Origin: Bacillus sp. P14.5
Lineage (GTDB): Bacteria > Bacillota > Bacilli > Bacillales > Bacillaceae_B
Direction: 5' to 3'
Assembly (NCBI RefSeq): GCF_003316765.1
Contig: NZ_NIJF01000073.1
Coordinates: 124,001 to 188,000 of the forward strand
Length of the DNA stretch: 64,000 nucleotides
Shown: piece after piece, positions 55,065 to 63,678 of the stretch
Layout: every line of letters starts with the position of its first letter
Numbering within the stretch: the stretch's first letter is position 1
Notes under the pieces: model-generated
Told to the model about the DNA's origin: nothing
Database searches by the model: none
What the model saw: only the letters and a program-made list of their open reading frames with translations
Made by a program: the position numbers and the translations under genes

Positions 55065-56081
55065 ATGAACCTGACCATAAGAGATATTGCCAAGATGGCT
55101 GGTGTATCACCTGCCACTGTATCCAAGATTATGAACAATTATGGAGGAATCAGCGAGGCTACCAGACAAAAAGTTTACAAAATTATAGAAGACACAAAGT
55201 ATCAACCGACCTTTTCTGCAAAATCCCTGGCTACTAAAAAATCGAATCTGATTGGCTTGATTTACGCCGGTAAGATCAATGTTGATTTTACCCATCCTTT
55301 TTTCAATGAAGTAATCAATTCTTTTAAAAAGGCTGTAGGTGCTTTAGGGTACGATATTCTGTTGTTTTCAAACGAAAAGATTTATAAGGGCGAGAGCAAA
55401 TACCTGGAAAGATGCAGGCATTTTCATGTAGACGGCTGCCTGATCATCGCAGGGGATGAAATAGAAGAAGAAGTGGAAGAGATTGCGAAAAGTGATATTC
55501 CTTGTATCGGGATCGACTTGAAGATAGACGGACCCCGCTCCAGCTATATCATGACAGATAATACGAAAATCGGATTAAAAGTGGTGGAGCATCTTTATTT
55601 GAATCAGACAAGGAAGGTTGCCTATATCGGCGGAAAAACTGATTCACTCATTGCAAGTATCCGAAACGAAGGATTCATGGAAGGGATGTCACAGTTTGGC
55701 CTGCCCATCCTCGAAGAGTGGATCCGGTACGGAGACTTTTTTGAAGAAAGCGGCTACCGCTCAATGAAAGAAATTCTGAAGGCCGATGAGCTGCCGGAAG
55801 CCGTATTTGCGGCGTCTGACATGATGGCTTTAGGTGCTTTGAAAGCGATAAAAGAGGAGGGGCTGTCTGTTCCGCATGATATCCAGCTCATTGGCTGTGA
55901 TGATATCGAATCATGCCGTTACAGTGACCCGCCGCTTACAACCGTAAAACAAGACAAACAAAAATTAGGGAAATTGGCTGCCTACATGCTTAAGGATCTT
56001 ATACAGGATAATCAGGACATCCAACCCGTAAAAGTAGACCCTGAGCTTGTCATCCGGGCATCTAGTGTAGAGAGAATATAG
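55065..56081 (+). CDS. LacI-family transcriptional repressor
   Basis: 338 residues. The N-terminal helix-turn-helix and hinge are typical: TIRDIAKMAGVSPATVSKIM, ISEATRQKVYKII, then SAKSLATKKSNLIGLIY. The periplasmic-binding-like effector domain contains AVFAASDMMALGALKAIKEE and LTTVKQDKQKLGKLAAYML. It is encoded within the operon it most likely controls; the GAAACCGGTTTC operators at 51.66 and 51.78 kb fit the ACCGGT-centred sites of LacI-type regulators. Confidence 0.93.
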   Translation: MNLTIRDIAKMAGVSPATVSKIMNNYGGISEATRQKVYKIIEDTKYQPTFSAKSLATKKSNLIGLIYAGKINVDFTHPFFNEVINSFKKAVGALGYDILLFSNEKIYKGESKYLERCRHFHVDGCLIIAGDEIEEEVEEIAKSDIPCIGIDLKIDGPRSSYIMTDNTKIGLKVVEHLYLNQTRKVAYIGGKTDSLIASIRNEGFMEGMSQFGLPILEEWIRYGDFFEESGYRSMKEILKADELPEAVFAASDMMALGALKAIKEEGLSVPHDIQLIGCDDIESCRYSDPPLTTVKQDKQKLGKLAAYMLKDLIQDNQDIQPVKVDPELVIRASSVERI

Positions 56082-56113
56082 CCACTCCCATTACAACACT
56101 GGAGGTAACGAAT

Positions 56114-57459
56114 ATGACTACAACAATACAATTTCCAGAAACTTTGAAATGGGGAGCTGCAACAGCTTCATACCAAATTGAAGGTGCTGCTTTTGAAGAC
56201 GGAAGAACACCATCGATTTGGGATGTGTTTTCCCATGCGCCGGGAAATGTTAAAAACGGCGACCATGGAGACGAGGCGTGTGACAGTTACCATCGATATA
56301 AAGAAGATGTAGGGCATCTGAAAGACTTAGGTGTCGACCTATATAGATTCTCCATATCGTGGTCCAGGGTGATTCCCGGTGGGACTGGCGAATTGAATCC
56401 GAAAGGTGTTGCCTACTACCGGAACCTGATTGACGAGCTGCTGAAGAACGGAATTGAACCGATGATCACCCTTTACCACTGGGATCTGCCTCAAGTTTTA
56501 CAAGAACAAGGAGGCTGGGAAAACCGTTCGACGACGGATGCCTTCCATGAGTATGCAGTCGCGATGTTCAAGGAATTCGGCGATAAAGTGAAGAAGTGGA
56601 TCACCATCAATGAGCCGTGGTGTGCCTCGTTTCTATCAAACTACTTAGGCATACACGCACCTGGCAAGACAGACTTGCAGGCTGCGGTCGATGTGTCTCA
56701 TCACCTGCTCCTTGGACACGGTAAAGCGGTTGCGTCCTTCCGGGATCTTGTGCCCAATGGGGAAATCGGTTATGCGCCGAATCTGGGGTGGCTGGAGCCT
56801 TATACCCAGAACGAAGCGGATAAAAAAGCGTGCCAGCGCGGCTTAATGTGGCAGAAGGAGTGGTTCATGGATCCTGTTTTTAAAGGGTCATATCCTGATG
56901 AGTTGATTGGGATTTTTGAAAAAATAACGCTGTGCTGAAGATAGAAGAGGGCGACCTTGATATCATTTCCCAGCCAATCGATTTCATGGGACTCAATTAT
57001 TATACAGGCGGTCTCGGACGTTACAAAGAAGACGGCGGCCTGTTTCAAGTAGAAGAAGTGCCGCTGGATGAGCGCCGGACAGATATCGGCTGGCCGATTT
57101 ACGGTGAAGGATTTTACAAAATGTTAACGGATCTTCATGAAACCTATGGAGAGGTGCCGATCTACATTACGGAAAATGGGGCGTGCTATAACCACGAAGT
57201 AGTGAATGGCAGAGTGGCTGATCAAGAGCGAATCGATTATTTGAAGCAGCACCTGACTGCCTTGCATCGTGCTATTGGCGCCGGCGTTCCTATTAAGGGA
57301 TACATTGTATGGTCCCTGCTTGATAACTTTGAATGGGCAGAAGGATACGAGAAGAGATTCGGGATTATCCATGTTAACTTCAGAACGTTTGAACGGACGC
57401 GAAAAGACAGCTATTACTGGTACAGGCAGACTGTAACGAATAAGTGGTTTGAGCGTTGA
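56114..57459 (+). CDS. GH1 beta-glucosidase, broken by one missing base
   Basis: GGAGG precedes the ATG at 56114. The frame stops at 56938 after GIFEKITLC; adding one A to A6 at 56919-56924 gives GIFEKNNAVLKIEEGD, and the frame continues to 57459. The corrected product has about 448 residues, standard for GH1. It starts LKWGAATASYQIEGAAFEDG. The acid/base is Glu167 in TINEPWC and the nucleophile Glu354 in YITENGACY. No signal peptide, so it hydrolyses imported beta-glucosides (not 6-phospho sugars, judging by the ABC importer). Confidence 0.92.
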
Positions 57460-57499
57460 TTTTTTCATAGATCCTTATATTAGCCCAATATTTCTGTTA

Positions 57500-57540
57500 G
57501 AAAAAACGACTCTTTTTCAGATGGAGAGTCGTTTTTTTAT
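57500..57540 (+). terminator. Terminator after beta-glucosidase
   Basis: AAAAAACGACTCT, loop TTTTCAGATGG, AGAGTCGTTTTTTT. Confidence 0.92.
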
Positions 57541-57760
57541 TGTGTTTATGGCGTGGGGGTCACCACCTGGAGGGTGGTACTCACTGGAACAGACTTAGTC
57601 CCTCATGGTCAAATAGCAGACTTGAACTCATTTAGAGGGTGGTAGATAATTATTTCCATTATTTGAAGAAAAGCAGCCTTTTTTACCTTTTTGAATCTAA
57701 TAAAGGAATATTATTCCTCTATTTAAAGTGAAGAAGAACATGACTTTCAATTTCGCCTTT

Positions 57761-57953
57761 AAATAGAGGGAAAAATTCCCCTTATTTCATAAATATCACT
57801 GAAAATCGCTTAAATAGAGGGAGAATTTCCCCTTATTAGACTCAAATCACTAGAAAATAGGGTTTTTTTCTGAAATAAGGGGAAAAACTCCCCTTATTTA
57901 CCCTCTAAATGAGTTAGAGTTTGCATTTAACGGGAAAAATTCCCCTTATTTCT
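57761..57953. repeat. Four-hairpin element A4
   Basis: CCCCTTATT at 57778, 57829, 57890 and 57942 (steps 51, 61, 52). Spacers align with elements A2 and A3 along the whole length. A fifth, degenerate hairpin (AAAGGAATATTATTCCTCT, near 57702-57720) lies 62 bases before the first. The rest of 57541-58220 shows no gene. Confidence 0.9.
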
Positions 57954-58220
57954 CCTGCTAGTTGCTCACTCAGGAACATGACTTTCAATTCCGCTTTTTT
58001 CTAAAAGGTTGTTGTGTATCACCTCCATCGGGAGCGGCGGACAATCCAGCTTCAGCCACCCATTGGAATGGATTTAATCACACGGGTTATTCCCCTTGTA
58101 GGGGCGGCCCAGGGCGCATACGCTTTTGAAACGTCCCTCTTTAAAGCACCAAAACAATTTATTTTCGAGGACTGAAGGGGTATAGTAATAGAAGAATCTT
58201 TATTAAAGAGTTGGTGTACG

Positions 58221-58667
58221 ATGGAAAATGAATTTGAACAGTTGAAGCTGGAGAACCAGATCTGCTTTTTGCTTTATGCTGCTTCAAGGGAAATGACGAA
58301 GCAGTATAAAACGCTTCTAGAGGACCTGGATGTGACGTATCCTCAATATTTAGTGCTGCTGCTGTTATGGGAGCATGAGAGCCTGACGGTAAAAGGAATG
58401 GGAGAGAAATTATTTCTGGATTCCGGAACACTCACCCCGATGCTGAAACGGATGGAGGAGCAGGGGCTTCTTGTCAGGGAGCGATCGATTGAAGATCAGC
58501 GCTCCGTTTGGGTGGCGCTGACTTCCAAGGGACTAGGGCTTAAGCAAAAAGCTGCGGGTATCCCCGAGCGCATATTATCACTTGCCGGCAATACGGATGA
58601 AGAGAACAAAGTATTGCAATCCTCGCTTCTGCGGCTGTTGAATAACCTTAATCAAACGTTTGATTAA
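58221..58667 (+). CDS. ohrR: Organic-peroxide-sensing MarR-family repressor
   Basis: 148 residues, a MarR-type winged helix. The N-terminal reactive Cys15 (LENQICFLLYAASREMTKQY) is at the position of the sensing cysteine of Bacillus OhrR. The recognition part is GEKLFLDSGTLTPMLKRMEE, with the wing RSIEDQRSVWVALT. The ohr gene lies convergently downstream. The protein should release the ohr operator when Cys15 is oxidised by organic hydroperoxides. Confidence 0.92.
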   Translation: MENEFEQLKLENQICFLLYAASREMTKQYKTLLEDLDVTYPQYLVLLLLWEHESLTVKGMGEKLFLDSGTLTPMLKRMEEQGLLVRERSIEDQRSVWVALTSKGLGLKQKAAGIPERILSLAGNTDEENKVLQSSLLRLLNNLNQTFD

Positions 58668-58669
58668 GA

Positions 58670-58800
58670 ACAAAAGCGCAAGCGCCTCGATCAGGCCCGA
58701 CAGGCAAATGTTCCAAAGAGAAAAAAAGGTGGTCTTCCCTTTTATTCTCTTTGGGTGATTTGATCCCGAGGGGCTAGGCGCAGTAGCTGGACGTAGATAA
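58670..58800. repeat. Bacillaceae intergenic repeat (AAAAGCGCAAGCGCC type)
   Basis: Starts AAAAGCGCAAGCGCCTCGAT and ends GGGGCTAGGCGCAGTAGCTG. I recall closely similar units in many Bacillaceae genomes. A relic of its start is at about 3787-3805. Confidence 0.7.
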
Positions 58801-58855
58801 GATAGGTAAAAGTTGTCTACAGAGATGAATTTTATCATTTCATAAGCAAGAAAAA

Positions 58856-58893
58856 AGCGCACGATCCTGGTCAAAGGATCGTGCACTTTTTAA
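58856..58893. terminator. Bidirectional terminator between ohrR and ohr
   Basis: GCGCACGATCCT, loop GGTCAA, AGGATCGTGCAC, then TTTTT; A-run on the other side serves the minus strand. Confidence 0.9.
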
Positions 58894-58903
58894 TTTCTTC
58901 AGC

Positions 58904-59329
58904 TTATTCTACAACTTCCAACTCAACGTCGATGTTGCCTCTTGTTGCTTTGGAGTAAGGGCAGAAGTCGTGTGCTTTGTGGACAAGGTCCTCTAACGTA
59001 TCACGGTCGACGCCAGTACCTTTGACCTGTAATTTCACTGCCAGTTTATAGCCGTTGTCTTCTTCGTCTTTTAATAAGCTAACGTTGGCTGTTACCTCTG
59101 AATCGAAGGATACTTTGGCTTTCTTGGCAATCAGTTGAAGAGCACCGTCAAAGCACGCTGCATAGCCGGATGCAAATAGCTGTTCAGGGTTGGTTGCTTC
59201 CGGAAGTTCTTTCTTCCTTGGTGTTCCCGGCATTGCTAATTGCAGATTGATGTTTCCCTCTGACGATTCTACACGGCCTTCTCTTCCACCGACAGCTGAA
59301 ACGGATGTAGTAAATAATGCTTCTGACAT
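58904..59329 (-). CDS. ohr: Organic hydroperoxide resistance protein
   Basis: 141 residues from the ATG at 59329, behind AGGAGAG; a longer reading upstream runs through the operator and is not credible. OsmC/Ohr fold with both catalytic cysteines: YAACFDGALQLIAKK and DFCPYSKATRG. Starts ALFTTSVSAVGGREGRVES. The cytoplasmic enzyme reduces organic peroxides using lipoylated partners. It is convergent with ohrR. Confidence 0.95.
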   Translation of the reverse strand: MSEALFTTSVSAVGGREGRVESSEGNINLQLAMPGTPRKKELPEATNPEQLFASGYAACFDGALQLIAKKAKVSFDSEVTANVSLLKDEEDNGYKLAVKLQVKGTGVDRDTLEDLVHKAHDFCPYSKATRGNIDVELEVVE

Positions 59330-59360
59330 TATGCATCTCTCCTTTAGTTTTTTAATGTGT

Positions 59361-59386
59361 AAATTAAGTTGTGCACAATTTAATTT
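59361..59386. promoter_or_regulatory. OhrR operator of ohr
   Basis: AAATTAAGTTGTG / CACAATTTAATTT is an almost perfect 26-bp palindrome 31 bases before the ohr start. A second half site (ACACAATTTAATTTT) follows towards the promoter. This fits the AT-rich ACAATT-type sites of OhrR. Confidence 0.8.
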
Positions 59387-59518
59387 TACACAATTTAATT
59401 TTATAATCAATTATTTGGATTGAGTGACTCTCACCCTATGTACATATAGTTAACACTGCGCGAAAAATTAAACCTGCATTTGCATATCGGGAAAATGGAA
59501 AAGGGTTCTTTAATAAAG

Positions 59519-59558
59519 TAAAGCACTAAAAGGGACAGTCCCTCTTAGTGCTTTACTG
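59519..59558. terminator. Terminator (GGGACAGTCCC type)
   Basis: AAAGCACTAA, AAGGGACAGTCCCTC, TTAGTGCTTT next to the end of the minus-strand sulfotransferase gene. Same type as at 41507. Confidence 0.75.
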
Positions 59559-59560
59559 TT

Positions 59561-60343
59561 TTAAAAGTTTTCAAGTGAATAGCCATACGTTTTAAAGTCA
59601 TCCGTAAATAATTCTTGTACCAAATTTTTAGTTTCTTCATCATAAAAATGGCGGTAGTCCGGGAGCGACATGTTTCGCAAGGATTGCTTTGACAGTTTCA
59701 CATCGGCGAATGATTGATTGATGCCGGCGGATATTTTATCAGCATTGTGGTGATGGGATTTGGTGATCTCTTCAAGCGGAGATGCCAAAAGCCCATATGA
59801 TTTTTCTATGGCAGCCATCTCTGATGCGAAATTTTCCAAGCGTATATATTTTGTGACGTATGCTTCTTCATTCTGTACATATTGCTTTGAGATATGAGTA
59901 TCTATTCTGCCGTGTTCATTATTTTTCACTTTATATAAAAACTCTTTAAAGGAGATACTGCCGTTTACAGCTTCCGGAGCCACACTGTTCATTGCCTCAT
60001 CAAAGGAAAAGGCAAATAGAAAGGAACTTACTGCTCTTGTATAGGGGTTTCGAACCAGTTTGTAAACCTCTTTGTCTTTGGTGTCATGAAGCGTGAGAAT
60101 CGCGTTTCGCATATAATCATTCTGCTTTTGAAAAACTTCCATTCTATATGTGTGAACCCATGGATCATAGTCCAAGGCTTCATTAAGGATTCCAAGTTGG
60201 AAATAAAACCATTTAATCAGCGAGGTGCATCCGCTCTTTGGCGACCAGAAAAACATTACTGGGAATTCCTTTGAATATAGCGGGGGAGCGGAAGTGAATA
60301 TGAAAGTATGCAATTGTTGTAGTTTGGGTGTCATTGACATCAT
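59561..60343 (-). CDS. Sulfotransferase-family protein
   Basis: 260 residues from the ATG at 60343, directly behind AAGGAGGAAAGA. The phosphosulfate-binding loop is FFWSPKSGCTSLIKWFY and the 3'-phosphate site KLVRNPYTRAVSSFLF, both typical for PAPS-dependent carbohydrate sulfotransferases (family 2). No membrane segment, unlike eukaryotic Golgi relatives. Such genes are uncommon in Bacillaceae. The acceptor is unknown, and no PAPS-synthesis or polysaccharide gene is adjacent. Confidence 0.8.
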   Translation of the reverse strand: MMSMTPKLQQLHTFIFTSAPPLYSKEFPVMFFWSPKSGCTSLIKWFYFQLGILNEALDYDPWVHTYRMEVFQKQNDYMRNAILTLHDTKDKEVYKLVRNPYTRAVSSFLFAFSFDEAMNSVAPEAVNGSISFKEFLYKVKNNEHGRIDTHISKQYVQNEEAYVTKYIRLENFASEMAAIEKSYGLLASPLEEITKSHHHNADKISAGINQSFADVKLSKQSLRNMSLPDYRHFYDEETKNLVQELFTDDFKTYGYSLENF

Positions 60344-60446
60344 TCTTTCCTCCTTCTCTATTATTAAATGCAAACAAGCCCTGTTTTGGTTGGGTTTTTC
60401 TGCAAGTTAACGGAATATTCTTGTTGGAGCGGGGACGCTTTACAGC

Positions 60447-60486
60447 AAAAAAAGCGGACTCCCGCCGGGGGAAGCCGCTTTTTCTT
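60447..60486 (-). terminator. Terminator of DUF418 gene
   Basis: AAAAAGCGG ... CCGCTTTTT with inner GGACTCCCGCCGGGGGAAG; T-rich on the minus strand. Confidence 0.85.
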
Positions 60487-60490
60487 GTTT

Positions 60491-61735
60491 TTATAGAATT
60501 CCTCTAGTATCAACTGCTTCTGGTGACGGGTCTTTCTTTTTCATGGATTGAAATTTTCCGTATGTGAAGGATCTCCACAGCCACTCCAGTGGACCGAATT
60601 GGAACTTTTTAAGCCAGAAGAAGCTGAAAATAATCTGGGCGGCGAATATCGCGAGTGCGATCAGGGTGCCGGCCCACAGGCTGACTTCTTCGTATAGGTC
60701 GAACCCTACGAAGATCAGGACGCAGATGATCGATTGTGACAGGTAATTTGTCAGCGCCATCTGTCCAGCAAATCCAAGCGGACGCAATCGTTTCTGCCAT
60801 TGATCTTTCCTTAGAAGCAGTGCCAAAGCCGAGATATAGAAGAAACATAGAGTCACTCCGCTCAAGCTTGTAAACAATTGAACGTACGTAAAATTTTTAA
60901 CTCCCTCGCCGAGGATCTCCAGTTTATAAAGCGCCAGCAGTGTGACCAACGGGATGCTGATTAAAAAGGTGATATTCCTGATTTTGCGGATCAGCCCCAA
61001 ATGCGGTGTGTCCGGTTTGAAAATGCCTGCTTTTCCTGCCGCTAAGCCGAACAGGAACATGGCCAGCACAGGGATCATCGCTGGAATGGCATTGAAAATG
61101 AGAGGAACAAGTTCAGCTCCAAGCCGGTAGGAAATCAGTTCTCCGTAACTCGCAGTCGTATAAGCGTCGACATATCCATCATATTGGTCATCGTATGCGG
61201 AGATGTTCATCTCTTGGAACTCCTCCAGCAGTCCGCTTGGCAGTAATAGTGTCAGACTGTACAAAACATTAATCACTAGCAGCAGGCTGAACGCCCAGAT
61301 GATCATCGTCTTAATCTTTCTTTTATAGAAAGCTAAGAGCAGCAGCCCGGTTAGTGCATAGGTGTGCAGGATATCCCCGAACCACAGAAAAATTAGGTGA
61401 GCGGCTCCGTATAGGAACAAACCCAGTATCCTGCGGAGATATAGCGGTGTTACCTTCAGCCCTTTTTGCTCAGCGCGGCTCATGAAAATATAGAAGCCAA
61501 GCCCAAACAGAAACGAAAATATCGTGAAGAACTTCATGTCGATGAATAACGCGAAAAACATATCAATCCAATAATCCACGCCTGAAAACTCTGCTTCTAC
61601 AGCATTAATAGATCTCAAGAAATCAGCAGAGTGAAAAGCAGGCATATTCACCAGGAAAATTCCGAATAGAGCAAACCCCCTGATGATATCAATCGTAACA
61701 ATACGATCCTTCCCCAATACAGGTGACGAATTCAT
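60491..61735 (-). CDS. DUF418 family membrane protein
   Basis: 414 residues with about ten membrane helices. The N-terminal RIVTIDIIRGFALFGIFLVN and the C-terminal DUF418 block (RPLGFAGQMALTNYLSQSI... FGPLEWLWRSFTYGK) identify the family. Members are related to acyltransferase-like membrane proteins and are often linked to cell-envelope modification or export, but no activity is established. Followed on the same strand by a terminator; a 55-residue membrane protein is encoded upstream. Confidence 0.92.
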   Translation of the reverse strand: MNSSPVLGKDRIVTIDIIRGFALFGIFLVNMPAFHSADFLRSINAVEAEFSGVDYWIDMFFALFIDMKFFTIFSFLFGLGFYIFMSRAEQKGLKVTPLYLRRILGLFLYGAAHLIFLWFGDILHTYALTGLLLLAFYKRKIKTMIIWAFSLLLVINVLYSLTLLLPSGLLEEFQEMNISAYDDQYDGYVDAYTTASYGELISYRLGAELVPLIFNAIPAMIPVLAMFLFGLAAGKAGIFKPDTPHLGLIRKIRNITFLISIPLVTLLALYKLEILGEGVKNFTYVQLFTSLSGVTLCFFYISALALLLRKDQWQKRLRPLGFAGQMALTNYLSQSIICVLIFVGFDLYEEVSLWAGTLIALAIFAAQIIFSFFWLKKFQFGPLEWLWRSFTYGKFQSMKKKDPSPEAVDTRGIL

Positions 61736-61806
61736 GATCTCTTCTCCTTTACTTTTAGATAGGATGAAAGCTGGAGTTTATGTGAAAATTCACATAAACC
61801 CATCCT

Positions 61807-61974
61807 TCATTTTTCTGCGTATTCAGGAATGAATGCCATCCCTGAAACCAACAGGAGTCCTCCTGCTATTCTTGTGATGCGGACTTGGCTGAATTCAGGA
61901 AAGAAAACGACCGAACTGACCAGAATGAGAGCGCCAATGAGAAAGAGGGTGATGCCTATGTATTTTTTAATCAT
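61807..61974 (-). CDS. Small membrane protein, 55 residues
   Basis: ATG at 61974 behind CGGAGGATC. Two hydrophobic segments (KKYIGITLFLIGALILVSSV and IAGGLLLVSGMAFI) with a short loop and a charged end EYAEK. Not recognised. Same strand as the DUF418 gene, 72 bases upstream of its start. Confidence 0.6.
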   Translation of the reverse strand: MIKKYIGITLFLIGALILVSSVVFFPEFSQVRITRIAGGLLLVSGMAFIPEYAEK

Positions 61975-62139
61975 GCAAGATCCTCCGTAAATGAATATAG
62001 TGAAATTATCTCTTTATTCTCATATTTTGGCAATGAGTTTTTAAAAAATAATAAAATGGTATTTTGGAAGGCTGCAGATGTTCATCCTAATTTAAAGTTA
62101 CTCTGAGTATTACTCTATAATTACGTTTCCTGCTTCCGT

Positions 62140-62177
62140 AAAAAAAGCGAAGAGGACAAGTGGTCCCTTCGCTTTTC
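62140..62177. terminator. Terminator of sensor kinase gene
   Basis: AAAAAAGCGAAG ... CCTTCGCTTTT; inner GGACAAGTGGTCC. Confidence 0.8.
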
Positions 62178-62237
62178 AGTATGATTAGGAATTTATAAAA
62201 TGCCTGCCGGGGCGACCTAGGCGCTTCCACTATTTTT

Positions 62238-63496
62238 CTAATCAGCCAGTGGCAGCTCGATTGTGAAAGTCGTGCCCTCATTGACCTCACTCTCAACCGA
62301 GATGACGCCGTCAAGGCTTTTGATGATGCTGTAGGAAACCATCAAACCCAGTCCAGTTCCGCTTTGCCCTTTTGTCGTGAAATAGGGCTGACCAAGCCGG
62401 CTGATTTGTTCCTTATCCATGCCGACTCCGTTGTCTTGTATACTCACCACTGCTTTTGTGCTGGAAATGAATGAGTTAACAGTGATTTTTCCTCCAGAAG
62501 GCACAAGGACTGCTGCTTCTATACTGTTCAATAATAAGTTCATAAGCGCCTGTTGAAGTCCTTGCTTATCAGCGATAATTTCACCGTCTGCTAAATCTGA
62601 GTCCAGTTCAATGCTGTGCTGGTTAGCCAGGGGCCTCACCACCTGAAGCGTGTAGTGAATTTGATCCTTCACATTCAACCTCTCTAATTTTTCAGAGTGT
62701 GGTTTGGCGAAAGCTAAATAGTTGGATATCAGGCTTTTGGCTCGTTCCAGTTCACTTATCGAAATTTCGATATACTCTTTTTTCTGTGCATCCTGCTCGG
62801 TTTGATAAAGGAGCTGGAGAAAACCGAATACGGTTGTTAATGGGTTTTTCAGTTCATGATTGATGCTTGCGGACAGATGGGCGACCATTTCATTTTTTTC
62901 AGCAACAAGGGTTTTCTCTTTGTATTGAAGGCTCCTGGTGAGCAGCAGGATGACGAGCATGACCACCATCGAACTTATAAGGGTCAAAGAGAAATCAAAC
63001 AGCCAAACGATTACAAGCTGTGTTGATAGCTGGAAAAAAACAGGCCGGAGATTCCTGTGATTAAAGGGGAAATGAGTGTGAGACCTGTTCCAGTGATGAG
63101 TTTTTTGCTGAACGATAATGAGTGATAAGATTTATAAAGCAGGATGGCGGCTAAAACCTCCGCGCCATTACCAAGGATGGTCGTATAAATTCCCATTCCG
63201 CCAAGGCTGAGCCTGTAGAGGACTGTGACGGCATACAGGCCAGCCCCCACCAGCGGTCCGCCATATATCGTCCCGAAAACCAAGGGGATGTCCCGTAAAT
63301 CCCAAATGAGCCCTTCGCTAAGGGATGTGGAAAACCTGATACATAAGATGATGACAACCGAAAAAGTCAGGAATATTAACAGTTTATAATTTTTCCGGTA
63401 AAAATCTTTTAGTTCTGTTAAGAAAACAATGGTCAAACAACTTATCACAATCAACAAGAAATTAATGAGCGGATCATAGTACAGAAAGTTATCCAT
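62238..63496 (-). CDS. Sensor histidine kinase, KinB/LytS-type membrane domain, broken by one missing base
   Basis: The N-terminal frame (from 63496, MDNFLYYDPLINFLL) has five or six helices of the 5TM-5TMR_LYT type and stops after SSYQHSL. Restoring one T in the T7 run at 63034-63040 (A on the plus strand) reads LFFFQLSTQLVIVWLFDFSL and joins the kinase core. The core has H-box ASINHELKNPLTTVFGFLQL, N-box ALMNLLLNSIEAA, and VVSIQDNGVGMDKEQISRLG with GLGLMVSYSIIKSLDG. The corrected product has about 420 residues. The layout resembles sporulation kinase KinB, but no regulator gene is adjacent, so the pathway is inference. Confidence 0.87.
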
Positions 63497-63678
63497 TTTT
63501 TCATCCTTTTACTGCTTTTTACACACATTGAATTGGCACGTTAATTTGGAAAACAAGGGCTTTGCAGGATCAGGATAAAATTGGATGATCCCCGCTGCTT
63601 CTTCAAAATGCAGTGTTTTCTATATAATAGTTACTATTAACATTTTACAAGAATCTTAACCGGTGAGGGGGTAAGGAT

